Shown here one piece after another: positions 34,100 through 43,216 of a stretch of DNA of 64,000 nt. The notes beneath the pieces are model-generated. The model did not search any database, was not told the origin of the DNA, and saw only the letters and a program-made list of their open reading frames with translations. Both the position numbers and the translations under genes were made by a program. This stretch comes from an uncultured Lachnospiraceae bacterium. Lineage in GTDB: Bacteria > Bacillota > Clostridia > Lachnospirales > Lachnospiraceae. Positions within the stretch are counted from its first letter, which is position 1. The number at the start of each line of letters is the position of its first letter. The stretch spans positions 17,714 to 81,713 of the forward strand of contig CANOKL010000014.1 of NCBI GenBank assembly GCA_947566645.1, read 5' to 3'.

Positions 34100-35377
34100 A
34101 TGAAGAAACGTTTAGTCAGTCTCCTGCTCATGGGGGCAATGGCAGTATCTCTGCTTGCCGGCTGCAGTAACAGCGGAGGATCCGGTGATTCAGGGGACTC
34201 AGGAGAGTCTGGTGAGGAACAGGTAACACTGCGGTGGATGCAGTTCCAGGTAGAGTATGCAGAGCAGGTCAAGAACATGGCAAAGGCATATGAGGAAGAG
34301 CATCCGAATGTAAAGATTGAGGTAGAAGTAATCGGCGACGACTATTATGATATTTTGAAGACAAAGGCTTCTTCAGGGGATATGCCGGATGTATTCATGA
34401 CAGCAGGATACAACGAGATCAATACATATAAGGAATACATTACAGACCTGTCAGATCAGGAATTTGTAAACAACATTGCAGACAGTGCGAAGGAATGTGT
34501 ATCTCTTGACGGAAAGGTAGTCGGCCTTCCGGTTCAGATGTCAGGAAACGGCATTGTATATAATAAGAAGATTTTTGATCAGTACAAACTGGAGATTCCG
34601 ACCACAGTAAGCGAGCTGGAGAATGTATGTAAAGTCCTTAAAGACAATGGCATCACACCTTTTACGAACCAGTTTAAGGATGACTGGCTGTTAGGACAGT
34701 TCTTCAACTACGCATTCGCAAACAATGAGAATACGACAGAATATATTGAGAACCTGAAAGCAGGAAGCACAAAGATTGCAGATACACAGCAGATGAAAGA
34801 TATCATGAACGTGCTTGACCTTATGCTGGAGTATGGACAGGATAAGCCGCTGGATGCAAGCTGAAATGAGGCGGCAGCTATGTTTGCACAGGGCAAGCAG
34901 GCCATGATCTTTGAAGGAATCTGGGCTTATGATACTATTGCACAGATTGCACCAGATATGGAGGTTGGTTTATTTGCTCTTCCGATCACAGATGATGCGG
35001 CAAATACCAAGATGGCAGCAGACGTTAACGGAACATGGCATGTATCCAATACATCCAAGCACGCAGATGTTGCAAAGGATATCCTGAACTGGATCGTTAC
35101 AAGCGATGCCGGAAGGAACTTCCTGCTGAAAGAGTGCCAGGTAATTCCTGCGATGAAGGATATGCAGTTCGAGGGAAGCAATCCGTTATCTAAGGATGTG
35201 GCACAGTATATTTCAGAGAACAAGACAGGCCTCTGGTCCTGGCCGCTGTGGCCGGATGGATTCTACAACGAATCCGGAAAGAAGCTTCAGGAATATATCT
35301 CTGACGGAAGCGGCGACGTAGACGCTACATTACAGTCACTTGATGACTTATGGGGAAAACTTGCAGGGACGAATTAA
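34100..35377 (+). pseudogene. sugar-binding lipoprotein of a CUT1 transporter, interrupted by one in-frame TGA
   Basis: The full frame would give 425 residues with signal peptide and lipobox LAGC (about 17-20), then a family 1 binding protein (YNEINTYKEYITDLS, GNGIVYNKKIFDQYKL, FAQGKQAMIFEGIWAYD, LWPDGFYNESGKKLQEYI). Codon 255 is TGA (34862-34864); sequence on both sides stays in the same frame and is clearly homologous. The expected residue is probably tryptophan (DAS-W-NEAAAMF), a TGG to TGA change. It could be a real nonsense mutation, read-through or a base error. There is no sign of decay elsewhere. Confidence 0.85.
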
Positions 35378-35396
35378 CATCGTCATCGGGCGAGAA

Positions 35397-35426
35397 GAGC
35401 ACTGCCTGTGACAGTGCTCCTTTTTT
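35397..35426 (+). terminator. intra-operon terminator after the binding-protein gene
   Basis: GAGCACTG (35397-35404) pairs perfectly with 35412-35419, followed by CTTTTTT. Such a stem between binding-protein and permease genes usually keeps the binding protein more abundant. A further ACCTGT/ACAGGT stem follows at about 35449-35465. Confidence 0.85.
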
Positions 35427-35486
35427 ACCCTTTTTATCCCCTTTTATGACCTGTTTATTACAGGTTTTAAAGAAAGGACCTTAAAG

Positions 35487-36368
35487 ATGAAGAAGAATAA
35501 GAAAGCCGCTCTGGCTAAGGAGGTTGTAATCTTTGTCCTCCCCCTTCTGATCCTGTATTTTATATTTTTCATCCTTCCCTTTTTCATGGGTACCTATTAC
35601 TCCCTGTTTAACTGGGACGGGATCAGCAAGACAAAGGAATTTGTAGGGCTTAAGAATTACATCGAATTGTTTACGGACGACCCGGATTATTTCAAATCCA
35701 TGGTCTTCACCCTGAAATATGTGGTACTGAACGTACTGGCAACCAATATTCTGGCATTGGCGCTGGCGCTGATCGTGAACTCGAAGCTGAAATCATCAAA
35801 GTTCTTAAGAACATGTTTCTTCCTGCCAAATGTAATCAGTATGCTGGTAGTCGGATATATCTGGCGGTTCGTGTTTAACCAGGGATGTGCGGCCATCTAT
35901 GATATGACCGGCTGGGAGTTTTTCAATACGAGCTGGCTTGGCGGAGGTAATGTAACGGTAGTTGCCATGGTGATTGTAGCAACATGGCAGAGTGTCGGAT
36001 ACATAATGATCATCTACCTGGCTGGACTTCAGATGGTAGATACAACGCTGTTAGAGGCAGCGGCTATTGACGGGGCGACCTGGTTCCAGAGATTCCGGAA
36101 TGTAACATTCCCGATGATCGTTCCGTCTATCGGGGTAAACCTGTTCATGGTGCTGTCCCAGTCCTTCCGGTTGTTTGACGTCAACCTGTCACTGACAGGA
36201 GGAGGCCCCGGAAGAGAAACCATGGGTCTTGCACTTGATATCTATACGGAAGGCTTCCAGAACAACCGTATGGGTTATGGCGCGGCAAAGGCCGTTGTCC
36301 TGTTTGTAATTGTGATTGTGATCGCAATCCTGCAGCTCAGGCTGACGAATTCGAAGGAGGACGCATAG
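35487..36368 (+). CDS. sugar ABC transporter permease, MalF type
   Basis: 293 residues, six helices, EAA loop EAAAIDGATWFQRFRNVTFPMIVPS. The protein begins with a basic tail and the first helix AKEVVIFVLPLLILYFIFFI. It is intact although the binding-protein gene before it carries a stop. It is directly joined (no gap) to the second permease. Confidence 0.93.
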   Translation: MKKNKKAALAKEVVIFVLPLLILYFIFFILPFFMGTYYSLFNWDGISKTKEFVGLKNYIELFTDDPDYFKSMVFTLKYVVLNVLATNILALALALIVNSKLKSSKFLRTCFFLPNVISMLVVGYIWRFVFNQGCAAIYDMTGWEFFNTSWLGGGNVTVVAMVIVATWQSVGYIMIIYLAGLQMVDTTLLEAAAIDGATWFQRFRNVTFPMIVPSIGVNLFMVLSQSFRLFDVNLSLTGGGPGRETMGLALDIYTEGFQNNRMGYGAAKAVVLFVIVIVIAILQLRLTNSKEDA

Positions 36369-37199
36369 ATGGGAAAAGCAAAAAAAGTCAGATGGACAAT
36401 ATATGAAATTGTTATGATTGTCCTTGCAATCATATTTATCTTCCCGGCATGGATCGTTCTGACGAACTCCTTCAAGCCTTTGGGAGATATCCTGGCAGAT
36501 ACCTTCGGATTCCCGAAGGGACTGTTCCTTGATAATTTCAGCTACGTGCTTGAAAATATGAACTATCCGAGGATTTTTCTGAATACCGTTACAATCTGTG
36601 TGTGCGCAATCGCGATTACGGTAGTACTGAGCGCTATGTGCGCATACCGCCTGTCCCGGTGGAACAATAAGATCAGTAAGGTAATCCTGCTTGTGCTCAT
36701 GGCATCCATGACAGTGCCGTTCCAGAGCATCATGCTCCCGCTGGTGAAGATCTGCAAGAGCTTCAACCTTACCAACAGCATTCCGGGGCTGATCCTGATC
36801 CTGGTGCCTCTGTACTGTCCGATGGCAGTCTTTATTTACCAGGGCTTTATCGTCTCCATCCCCTATGAGATCGAAGAAGCGGCGCAGATTGACGGATGTA
36901 CACGGGTTCAGACATTTTTCAGAATTATATTCCCACTGCTGAAGCCAGCCACAAGCAGTATCGTGGTACTGTTCACTCTTCAGATGTGGAATGACTTTAC
37001 CCTTCCGATGATCATGCTGCAGAGTGCAGAGAAGAAGACCATTACCACAACCGTATATGCTTTCTTCAGCTCTTACTCCATGCGGTGGGATTATGCACTG
37101 ACCTCACTGACCCTCTCGGCAGTTCCTATGATTATATTCTTCCTGTTCATGCAGAAGTATATCATCTCCGGTATCGTGGCAGGATCAGTTAAGGGTTAA
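36369..37199 (+). CDS. sugar ABC transporter permease, MalG type
   Basis: 276 residues, six helices, EAA loop EEAAQIDGCTRVQTFFRIIFPLLKP and the C-terminal YIISGIVAGSVKG. The ATG follows the previous stop immediately, with AAGGAGG before it. No ATPase gene is present, as in the other CUT1 sets of this window. Confidence 0.93.
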   Translation: MGKAKKVRWTIYEIVMIVLAIIFIFPAWIVLTNSFKPLGDILADTFGFPKGLFLDNFSYVLENMNYPRIFLNTVTICVCAIAITVVLSAMCAYRLSRWNNKISKVILLVLMASMTVPFQSIMLPLVKICKSFNLTNSIPGLILILVPLYCPMAVFIYQGFIVSIPYEIEEAAQIDGCTRVQTFFRIIFPLLKPATSSIVVLFTLQMWNDFTLPMIMLQSAEKKTITTTVYAFFSSYSMRWDYALTSLTLSAVPMIIFFLFMQKYIISGIVAGSVKG

Positions 37200-37228
37200 A
37201 TTTGCAAAGATTAAGAAAGGAGAATCCA

Positions 37229-40200
37229 ATGAAAACAAAAAAATGGAAAAAGATGGCAGCAGGGCTGCTGTCCATGGCTCTGACAGTTACGGGCGCTCTC
37301 GGTGCATTTCCACAGAATGTGCGGGCAGAGGGCGGCGATGCCGGGACAGGGGGCACTCCCCAGGATGTCTCTGGCGATGCGAAGACAGTTGTCTCCAGAG
37401 TAGTGACAGGGGAAAACGGCAAGAGCTATGTAGAGGTGGACGGGAAACCGTTCATGTATGAAAATGTGGAATGTATGGGTTCCTGGATGCGGCGGGGCTT
37501 TGACGCCAGCACGATCAAGGGATTCGAAACTGAGCTTCCACTTGAATGGATGGAAAATGTATTTGATAAGACCGACCAGGCGGGGTACAACACAGTCAGT
37601 ACTTTCTTTAACTGGAATGATATGGAGCCGAAGGAAGAAGGAGTATATGACTGGACGATACTGGATCAGTATATCGAATGGGCAGAGAAGTACAATATGC
37701 GGTTAAGCCTTACCTGGTTCGGGTCAGACGCAGGCGGCGGAACCAGGCTTCCGGGATACGGCGCCGGATGGTCCTGCCATGTACCGGAATATCTCTGCGA
37801 TCAGGCAAAATACTGGAACAGGAGAGGACTTGCAACAGAGGATGATAAAAAACGTGAATCACGTTTCCGCTGTATTCCTGGAACAACAGAGGGCAATTAC
37901 ATTAAAGAGTGTGAAAAAAAGGCATTGATTGCACTTACGGAACATCTGCGGGATACGGATAAGACGCACCGCATGATTTCCCTTATGATCAACAATGAAT
38001 CCCAGAACATACCGGACAGCTGGCATACAGAGCTGGCAAATGCGGTTAAATCCGTTGGATATGATTTTGTGATCGGACAGCATATGCAAAAGGGCCAGTA
38101 TAAATACAGGGAAGGCTATGATTTTGTCGGTTTTGATGATTATAGTAAAGATCTGGACTATAAACTGAGTTACCTGAATAACTCACCGACACCCCTGAAG
38201 GCCTGTCTGGAGACAGGAGGAGATGCGTATAATCTGTCAAGCCAGGTTCTGGCGGGAATTACCAACGGCGGCTGGATACAGGCATGGCAGTTATGCGACG
38301 CTTACAGCGACTGCCAGCAGCTTGGAATGTTTGAGACACCGGACGCGGTCTACCCGGAAATGATCAAACCGGGAGGAGGAGTGAAGCCATACTCAGCGCA
38401 GGCGGGTCAGGACTATGACAAGATCAGTAAGCCGGACTATTTTACGTGGACAGTTGGCTCACAAGAAACACTGAAATACGGCGGACAGAAGAACAGAAGG
38501 CTTCAGCTTGCACTGCGGAAAGCTTACTGGGCAGTTGCACCGGCAGCGGTAGAGGAGATGGTGAGCTTCAACCTTGAGACAGATGAGCCTGTAGCAAATT
38601 ACAGTGCGTCAAAGGGACTGAATGGACATACCTTCGGATTTGTATCAGACGGACCGGACAGCGTGCGTAAAAGAGGCTCCAATGGTATGATCGTAAGTAC
38701 GGGAGACAACGGAGACGAATATTTCTGCCTGTCAGATACCGGAACAGAAGTAACCTTTATTACAGATGAGGAGCCTAAGAGTGCTACATATGGCCATCAG
38801 CATGGATATCTGCCAGAAGAAGAGAAGGCAGGCGCAACCGGCGAATGGGTGAAAGAAGGAGACGTAACAGTTACGGAACAGACAGCTGAAGACGGAACGA
38901 AGACATGGGCGGTTAAGTGCTCTCCTGAGCAGGTTATCAGGCTGGAATTAAGCCATACCAATGTCGCTCCTAAATTTGAGCCGAATTTGGTTGAGAAGCG
39001 CAGCGTTAAAAATATCACAGTATCCGGAACAGCGAAAGCGACAGATGGAAACGCTGGAGATACCATAACTTATAGTGTCAAGGATCAGCCGGAAAATAGT
39101 GCGGGTACAGTAACCGTAGAAAAAATTGAGAAGACTGGAGAATGTAAGTGGACATATGTTCCGGCGAAAGATTGGTATGATAATGAGACTCCGGTGACAT
39201 TTACAATAGCAGCCAAAGATGGTAGCAACGAAGAAGGAATCCTCACGGTTAAGATCTTGGTAAAGGGGAATAGCAGTATACCGGTCATGAATCCGGAGAA
39301 CCTTTCGATTGAGATTCCGAAGAATACCGTGACCGGCGGCAAATGTGAGGCAACAGACGAGGATGAAGGAGATACGCAGACCTTTACTGCCGACACAAAT
39401 CCGGGGCATGGAACCTTGATTGTTGCGGAGACTGGAGAGTGGACATATACTCCGTCAAAGGATTATACAGGAGCAGACAGCTTTACGATCAAAGTTACCG
39501 ATTCCTACGGCGATACGGCAACTATGGCTGCTAATATTACGGTTGCGGATACTGAGGTTGGGACAGGAGTGAATCTTTCAAGGCTGGATGGCGTGAAAGC
39601 GGAAGCTACATCCAGTTATGCAAAGAATCCACCAGAAAATGCAATAGACGGTGACTTCAGCAATTGCTGGTCGGCAGCTTCCATAAAAAATATTCCGGTG
39701 ACACTGACTGTAGACCTGGGAGGAATCCATGAACTGAGCGCAGTAAAATATCAGGTTGCAGCAACCACAGGCTTTGAATGGCAATATAAGCTTGAGGGTT
39801 CCAAGGATTCTTCGCACTGGGATGTCCTGGCTGACAGACAGGCTGCAGGATCAAAGACATCAGGGAATACTATGGTTGCCGAGAAGGTAGAGGGACAGTA
39901 CAGATATGTAAGATGGACTGTTACAGGTACAACGTCTGTGAAAGATGCTGCAAGTACAAGAGAATTCGAGATCTGGGGCAATGAAGAGGAGATATCACCT
40001 GATGCCCACGAACCCGTGATTGGGACACAGCCCGTAGGAGCAGAATATTCCCTGGGAGATACGGCAAAGCCGCTTACTGTTGCAGCGACATCTGATGATG
40101 GAGGAATTATCAATTATCAGTGGTATAAGAATACGGAAAATGCGATCGGCGGCTCATTGATCCCGGGTGCAACAGAGGCATCCTACATTCCGCCTACAGA

Positions 40201-42958
40201 CCAGGCAGGAACTACCTATTATTACTGCCGTGTGACAAACCATAATGACCATGCAGTAGGAACAGCATCTGTATATCTGGACAGCAGCATCGCAGCAGTG
40301 GTTGTAAAGAAGGAACTGACAGGGATTGTCGTAACACCTCCTGCAAAGAGAGAATATGTACAGGGAGAGACTCTCAGCCGGAACGGCCTTAAGGTTATAG
40401 CAGTTTACAATGGCAAAACACAGGAAGATGTAACGGATCAGGCAGAGCTGACAGGCTATGATGGAGCAAAAACAGGCTGGCAGACAATAACCGTATCCTT
40501 TACAGATGATGCAAAGACATTTACAGATACATTTGACGTATATGTAAAGGAAAAAACAGAGCCTGCAGAACTTAACAAGAATGCGCTAAAAGCGGCTATT
40601 GACCGTACAGAAGGTCTTGTAAAGGACGACTATACATCATCAAGCTGGGCAGAATACCAGAAAGCGCTTACAGCTGCACTTCAGGCAATGGAAAGCCAGA
40701 CTGTAACCCAGGATGAGGTGAATGCAGCGGCAGCGGAGTTAAGAGAAGCGATTGCGACATTGGATAGAGCAGATAAGAGAAGCCTGAATGATGCAATAAA
40801 ACGTGCTGGTGAAAGAGAAGAAGCAGTTTACACAAGGCTAAGCTGGGCGGCGATGAAGGAAAAGCTTGCAGATGCGGAGAAGGTAGCAGGTAATGCTGAT
40901 GCTAAGCAGAGTGAGATTGATGATGCAACCTACCAGCTCAGTGAGGCGCTCCGGAATCTGGAAGAGAGGGAAGCAGTCAGAAAGGTTGAACTGGGTGTAG
41001 TCATTGACCGTGCAGAAAGTCTGATTGAAACTGACTACACCGCATCAAGCTGGGCTGCAATGAAGGCTGCACTGGATCAGGCTAACAGGATAACAGCAGA
41101 TGAGGCAGCTGCACAGTCAGAAGTGAATGCGGCATCAGATGCATTAAGAGAAGCAATTAACGGATTAGCAAAAGTGAACAAATCAGGACTGCAGGCAGCC
41201 ATCGACCGTGCGAATGCAAGAAACGAGGCGGATTATCAGGGTAAACCGGAACAGTGGACAGCAATGAAGGCTGCCCAGGCAGAGGCCGAGCAGATGATGG
41301 AGAATAAGGATGCCAGCCAGGCAGAGATCGACGCGGTAACCAAGAAGCTTAGCGAGGCGCTCCGTCAGCTGGATCCAGAAGGAACCATCAATAAGGAGGC
41401 ATTAAAGGCAGTCATTGCCCGTGCAGATGCTTTGACGAAAGAAGATTATACAGCAACAGGCTGGGCAGCAATGGAGGAGAAGCTTACGGCAGCAAAGCAG
41501 GCAGTGGAGAGTGATCTTGTGAGCCAGAAAGAGGTAAACGATGCCGCAGAGGCGCTCAGGACAGCACTTGATACACTGGAAAAGTACAAAGCGGATAAGG
41601 CAGGTCTTGAGGCAGCGATTACCCGTGCAGATGCGATAAAAGAAGAAACTTATCCAGACAAAAAAGAAGAGTGGAAAGCAATGCAGGATGCGCTTACACT
41701 ATCCAGAGGAGTAGCCCAGAATAAGGATGCTCTTCAGACAGAGATCGACGCGGCAACCAGACAGCTTAATGAGGCAATCCGCCAGCTGGAAGCAGTAAAA
41801 ACCGTGAATAAGAATGCATTAAAGGCAGAGATTGACCGTACGGTAAATCTGAATCAGGGAGATTATACAGCGTCAAGCTGGACAGCCCTGCAGGAGAAGC
41901 TGACGGCAGCAAACAAGGCATATGAGAGCGAGACAGCGACCCAGGAAGAAGTAAATGCAGCAGCGGCAGCGCTCAGAGAGGCCATTGCAGGGCTGTCAAG
42001 AGCAGATAAGGCAGGCCTGAATGACGCAATCAACCGCGTGAAGGACAGGAACGAGGCAGATTACACGGCAGAAAGCTGGAAAGCAATGCAGGATGTACTT
42101 GCAGCAGTAAAGAAAGTAGCAGAGAATCCAGATGCCACCCAGGCAGAAGTAGATGAGGCAACCAGACAGCTCAGTGAGGCGCTCCGTCAGCTGGTTAAGA
42201 AAGATGCTGTTAATAAGGCGGCACTGGAGAAGAAGTATAACGAAGTGAAGGCAGTCAAGGCCGACGGTTACACAGCAGAAAGTTATGCGGCACTCCAGAC
42301 AGCACTGAAAAATGCAAAAGCAGTACTGGATAAAGAGACAGCCACCCAGGCAGAAGTAGACGCCCAGGTAAAAGCACTGGAAGATGCAGTAAAAGGTCTG
42401 AAGAAGGCAGGAAACACTGCACCTGCAGTGAAGGTATCCAGTATAAAGATATCCGGAATCTCAGGGAAGATCGCGGCAGGGAAAAAGATACAGCTCAGCG
42501 CAGTCATTTCCCCGTCCAATGCAACAAATAAGCAGATCAAATGGACGACCAGTAATAAGAAGATTGCAACTGTTAACAGCAAGGGTCTTGTCCGGATTAA
42601 GGCAAAGACAGGCGGAAGGTCCGTAACCATTACGGCAGCAGCGGCAGACGGAAGCGGAAAGAAGGCAACATACAAGATTAAGATCATGAAAGACGCAGTG
42701 AAAAAGGTTGCGATTTCAGGAAAGAAGACAAAATCTGTAAAAGCCGGAAAGAAGCTTCAGCTGAAGGCAAAGGTTACAGCAGCGAAAAAAGCAAATAAGA
42801 AGCTTAGATGGACCTGCAGCAATACGAAGTATGCTACGGTAAACAGCAAAGGAAAAGTGACAGCAAAGAAAGCCGGAAAAGGAAAGAAGGTTAAGATTAC
42901 AGCAGCAGCAACAGACGGAAGCGGTAAGAAGAGTACCGTGATAATTAAAATCAAGTAA
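37229..42958 (+). CDS. giant secreted multidomain glycoside hydrolase (GH-A clan, GH35/GH42-like) with CBM32, FIVAR and Big_2 repeats
   Basis: 1909 residues. A signal peptide (about 1-33, end FPQNVRA) is followed by a TIM-barrel domain (about 45-560) with probable acid/base E257 in NNES and nucleophile candidate E328 in LETGGD. Two cadherin-like domains follow (about 575-775), then an F5/8-type CBM32 (780-920), an Ig-like domain with paired aromatics (QWYKN...YYYCRV), one bacterial Ig domain (TGIVVTPPAKREYVQGETL), nine FIVAR modules (about 1116-1728) and two lysine-rich Big_2 domains to the end. There is no LPXTG or SLH motif. ATG 37229 follows AAAGGAG; TTG 37202 is rejected. It is probably an extracellular beta-glycosidase acting on host or plant glycans before uptake by the upstream transporter. 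The exact GH family is uncertain. Confidence 0.85.
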   Translation: MKTKKWKKMAAGLLSMALTVTGALGAFPQNVRAEGGDAGTGGTPQDVSGDAKTVVSRVVTGENGKSYVEVDGKPFMYENVECMGSWMRRGFDASTIKGFETELPLEWMENVFDKTDQAGYNTVSTFFNWNDMEPKEEGVYDWTILDQYIEWAEKYNMRLSLTWFGSDAGGGTRLPGYGAGWSCHVPEYLCDQAKYWNRRGLATEDDKKRESRFRCIPGTTEGNYIKECEKKALIALTEHLRDTDKTHRMISLMINNESQNIPDSWHTELANAVKSVGYDFVIGQHMQKGQYKYREGYDFVGFDDYSKDLDYKLSYLNNSPTPLKACLETGGDAYNLSSQVLAGITNGGWIQAWQLCDAYSDCQQLGMFETPDAVYPEMIKPGGGVKPYSAQAGQDYDKISKPDYFTWTVGSQETLKYGGQKNRRLQLALRKAYWAVAPAAVEEMVSFNLETDEPVANYSASKGLNGHTFGFVSDGPDSVRKRGSNGMIVSTGDNGDEYFCLSDTGTEVTFITDEEPKSATYGHQHGYLPEEEKAGATGEWVKEGDVTVTEQTAEDGTKTWAVKCSPEQVIRLELSHTNVAPKFEPNLVEKRSVKNITVSGTAKATDGNAGDTITYSVKDQPENSAGTVTVEKIEKTGECKWTYVPAKDWYDNETPVTFTIAAKDGSNEEGILTVKILVKGNSSIPVMNPENLSIEIPKNTVTGGKCEATDEDEGDTQTFTADTNPGHGTLIVAETGEWTYTPSKDYTGADSFTIKVTDSYGDTATMAANITVADTEVGTGVNLSRLDGVKAEATSSYAKNPPENAIDGDFSNCWSAASIKNIPVTLTVDLGGIHELSAVKYQVAATTGFEWQYKLEGSKDSSHWDVLADRQAAGSKTSGNTMVAEKVEGQYRYVRWTVTGTTSVKDAASTREFEIWGNEEEISPDAHEPVIGTQPVGAEYSLGDTAKPLTVAATSDDGGIINYQWYKNTENAIGGSLIPGATEASYIPPTDQAGTTYYYCRVTNHNDHAVGTASVYLDSSIAAVVVKKELTGIVVTPPAKREYVQGETLSRNGLKVIAVYNGKTQEDVTDQAELTGYDGAKTGWQTITVSFTDDAKTFTDTFDVYVKEKTEPAELNKNALKAAIDRTEGLVKDDYTSSSWAEYQKALTAALQAMESQTVTQDEVNAAAAELREAIATLDRADKRSLNDAIKRAGEREEAVYTRLSWAAMKEKLADAEKVAGNADAKQSEIDDATYQLSEALRNLEEREAVRKVELGVVIDRAESLIETDYTASSWAAMKAALDQANRITADEAAAQSEVNAASDALREAINGLAKVNKSGLQAAIDRANARNEADYQGKPEQWTAMKAAQAEAEQMMENKDASQAEIDAVTKKLSEALRQLDPEGTINKEALKAVIARADALTKEDYTATGWAAMEEKLTAAKQAVESDLVSQKEVNDAAEALRTALDTLEKYKADKAGLEAAITRADAIKEETYPDKKEEWKAMQDALTLSRGVAQNKDALQTEIDAATRQLNEAIRQLEAVKTVNKNALKAEIDRTVNLNQGDYTASSWTALQEKLTAANKAYESETATQEEVNAAAAALREAIAGLSRADKAGLNDAINRVKDRNEADYTAESWKAMQDVLAAVKKVAENPDATQAEVDEATRQLSEALRQLVKKDAVNKAALEKKYNEVKAVKADGYTAESYAALQTALKNAKAVLDKETATQAEVDAQVKALEDAVKGLKKAGNTAPAVKVSSIKISGISGKIAAGKKIQLSAVISPSNATNKQIKWTTSNKKIATVNSKGLVRIKAKTGGRSVTITAAAADGSGKKATYKIKIMKDAVKKVAISGKKTKSVKAGKKLQLKAKVTAAKKANKKLRWTCSNTKYATVNSKGKVTAKKAGKGKKVKITAAATDGSGKKSTVIIKIK
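40579..42411 (+). repeat. nine tandem FIVAR modules alternating in two types
   Basis: Each module is about 66-70 residues. Odd modules look like ALKAxIDR...DYTASSW...EVNAAAxALREAI; even modules look like GLxxAIxRAxxRNEADY...W..M...ATQAEIDxATxQLSEALRQL. The order is A-B-A-B-A-B-A-B and a diverged ninth. This points to growth by duplication of a two-module unit. FIVAR modules form stiff rods and may bind sugars or proteins. Confidence 0.85.
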
Positions 42959-43007
42959 TCTGTACCGTGCTGCATGATGCAGTATGATATCTATCCGCAT
43001 ATTTTCA

Positions 43008-43053
43008 GCATCCAGCCCGGGGGAGGCCATCTCGCCGGAGGGCTGGATGCTTT
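43008..43053 (+). terminator. terminator after the giant glycosidase gene
   Basis: GCATCCAGCCC (43008-43018) pairs with GGGCTGGATGC (43040-43050), 21-base loop, followed by TTTACT. It separates the giant gene from the next gene. Confidence 0.75.
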
Positions 43054-43216
43054 ACTGTGCACAACCATTTATGCCAGAGCGTGTCTGAAAATTCATACCG
43101 CCGTCTGCACGCCCCACTTTGCGTGATATTTGCACCAAATTCAAGTTACATAGCCAGGCGGCAGGTTTATCCGGCACTGGCATAAAGAGGAAAAATGCGG
43201 AGGAGGAGATAGAGCA

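Noticed and set aside
34862..34864. TGA read as selenocysteine
   Set aside because: The position is in a sugar-binding protein with no redox role, tryptophan fits the family, and no convincing SECIS-type stem was seen right after it.
34880..35377. Separate small gene for the C-terminal half of the binding protein
   Set aside because: It is in the same frame as the first half, lacks a ribosome site, and the sequence is continuous with the family across the TGA.
40579..42411. Repeat array considered as CRISPR or DNA satellite
   Set aside because: The repeats are protein modules of about 66-70 codons with diverged DNA, all in one frame; there are no short identical repeats with spacers.
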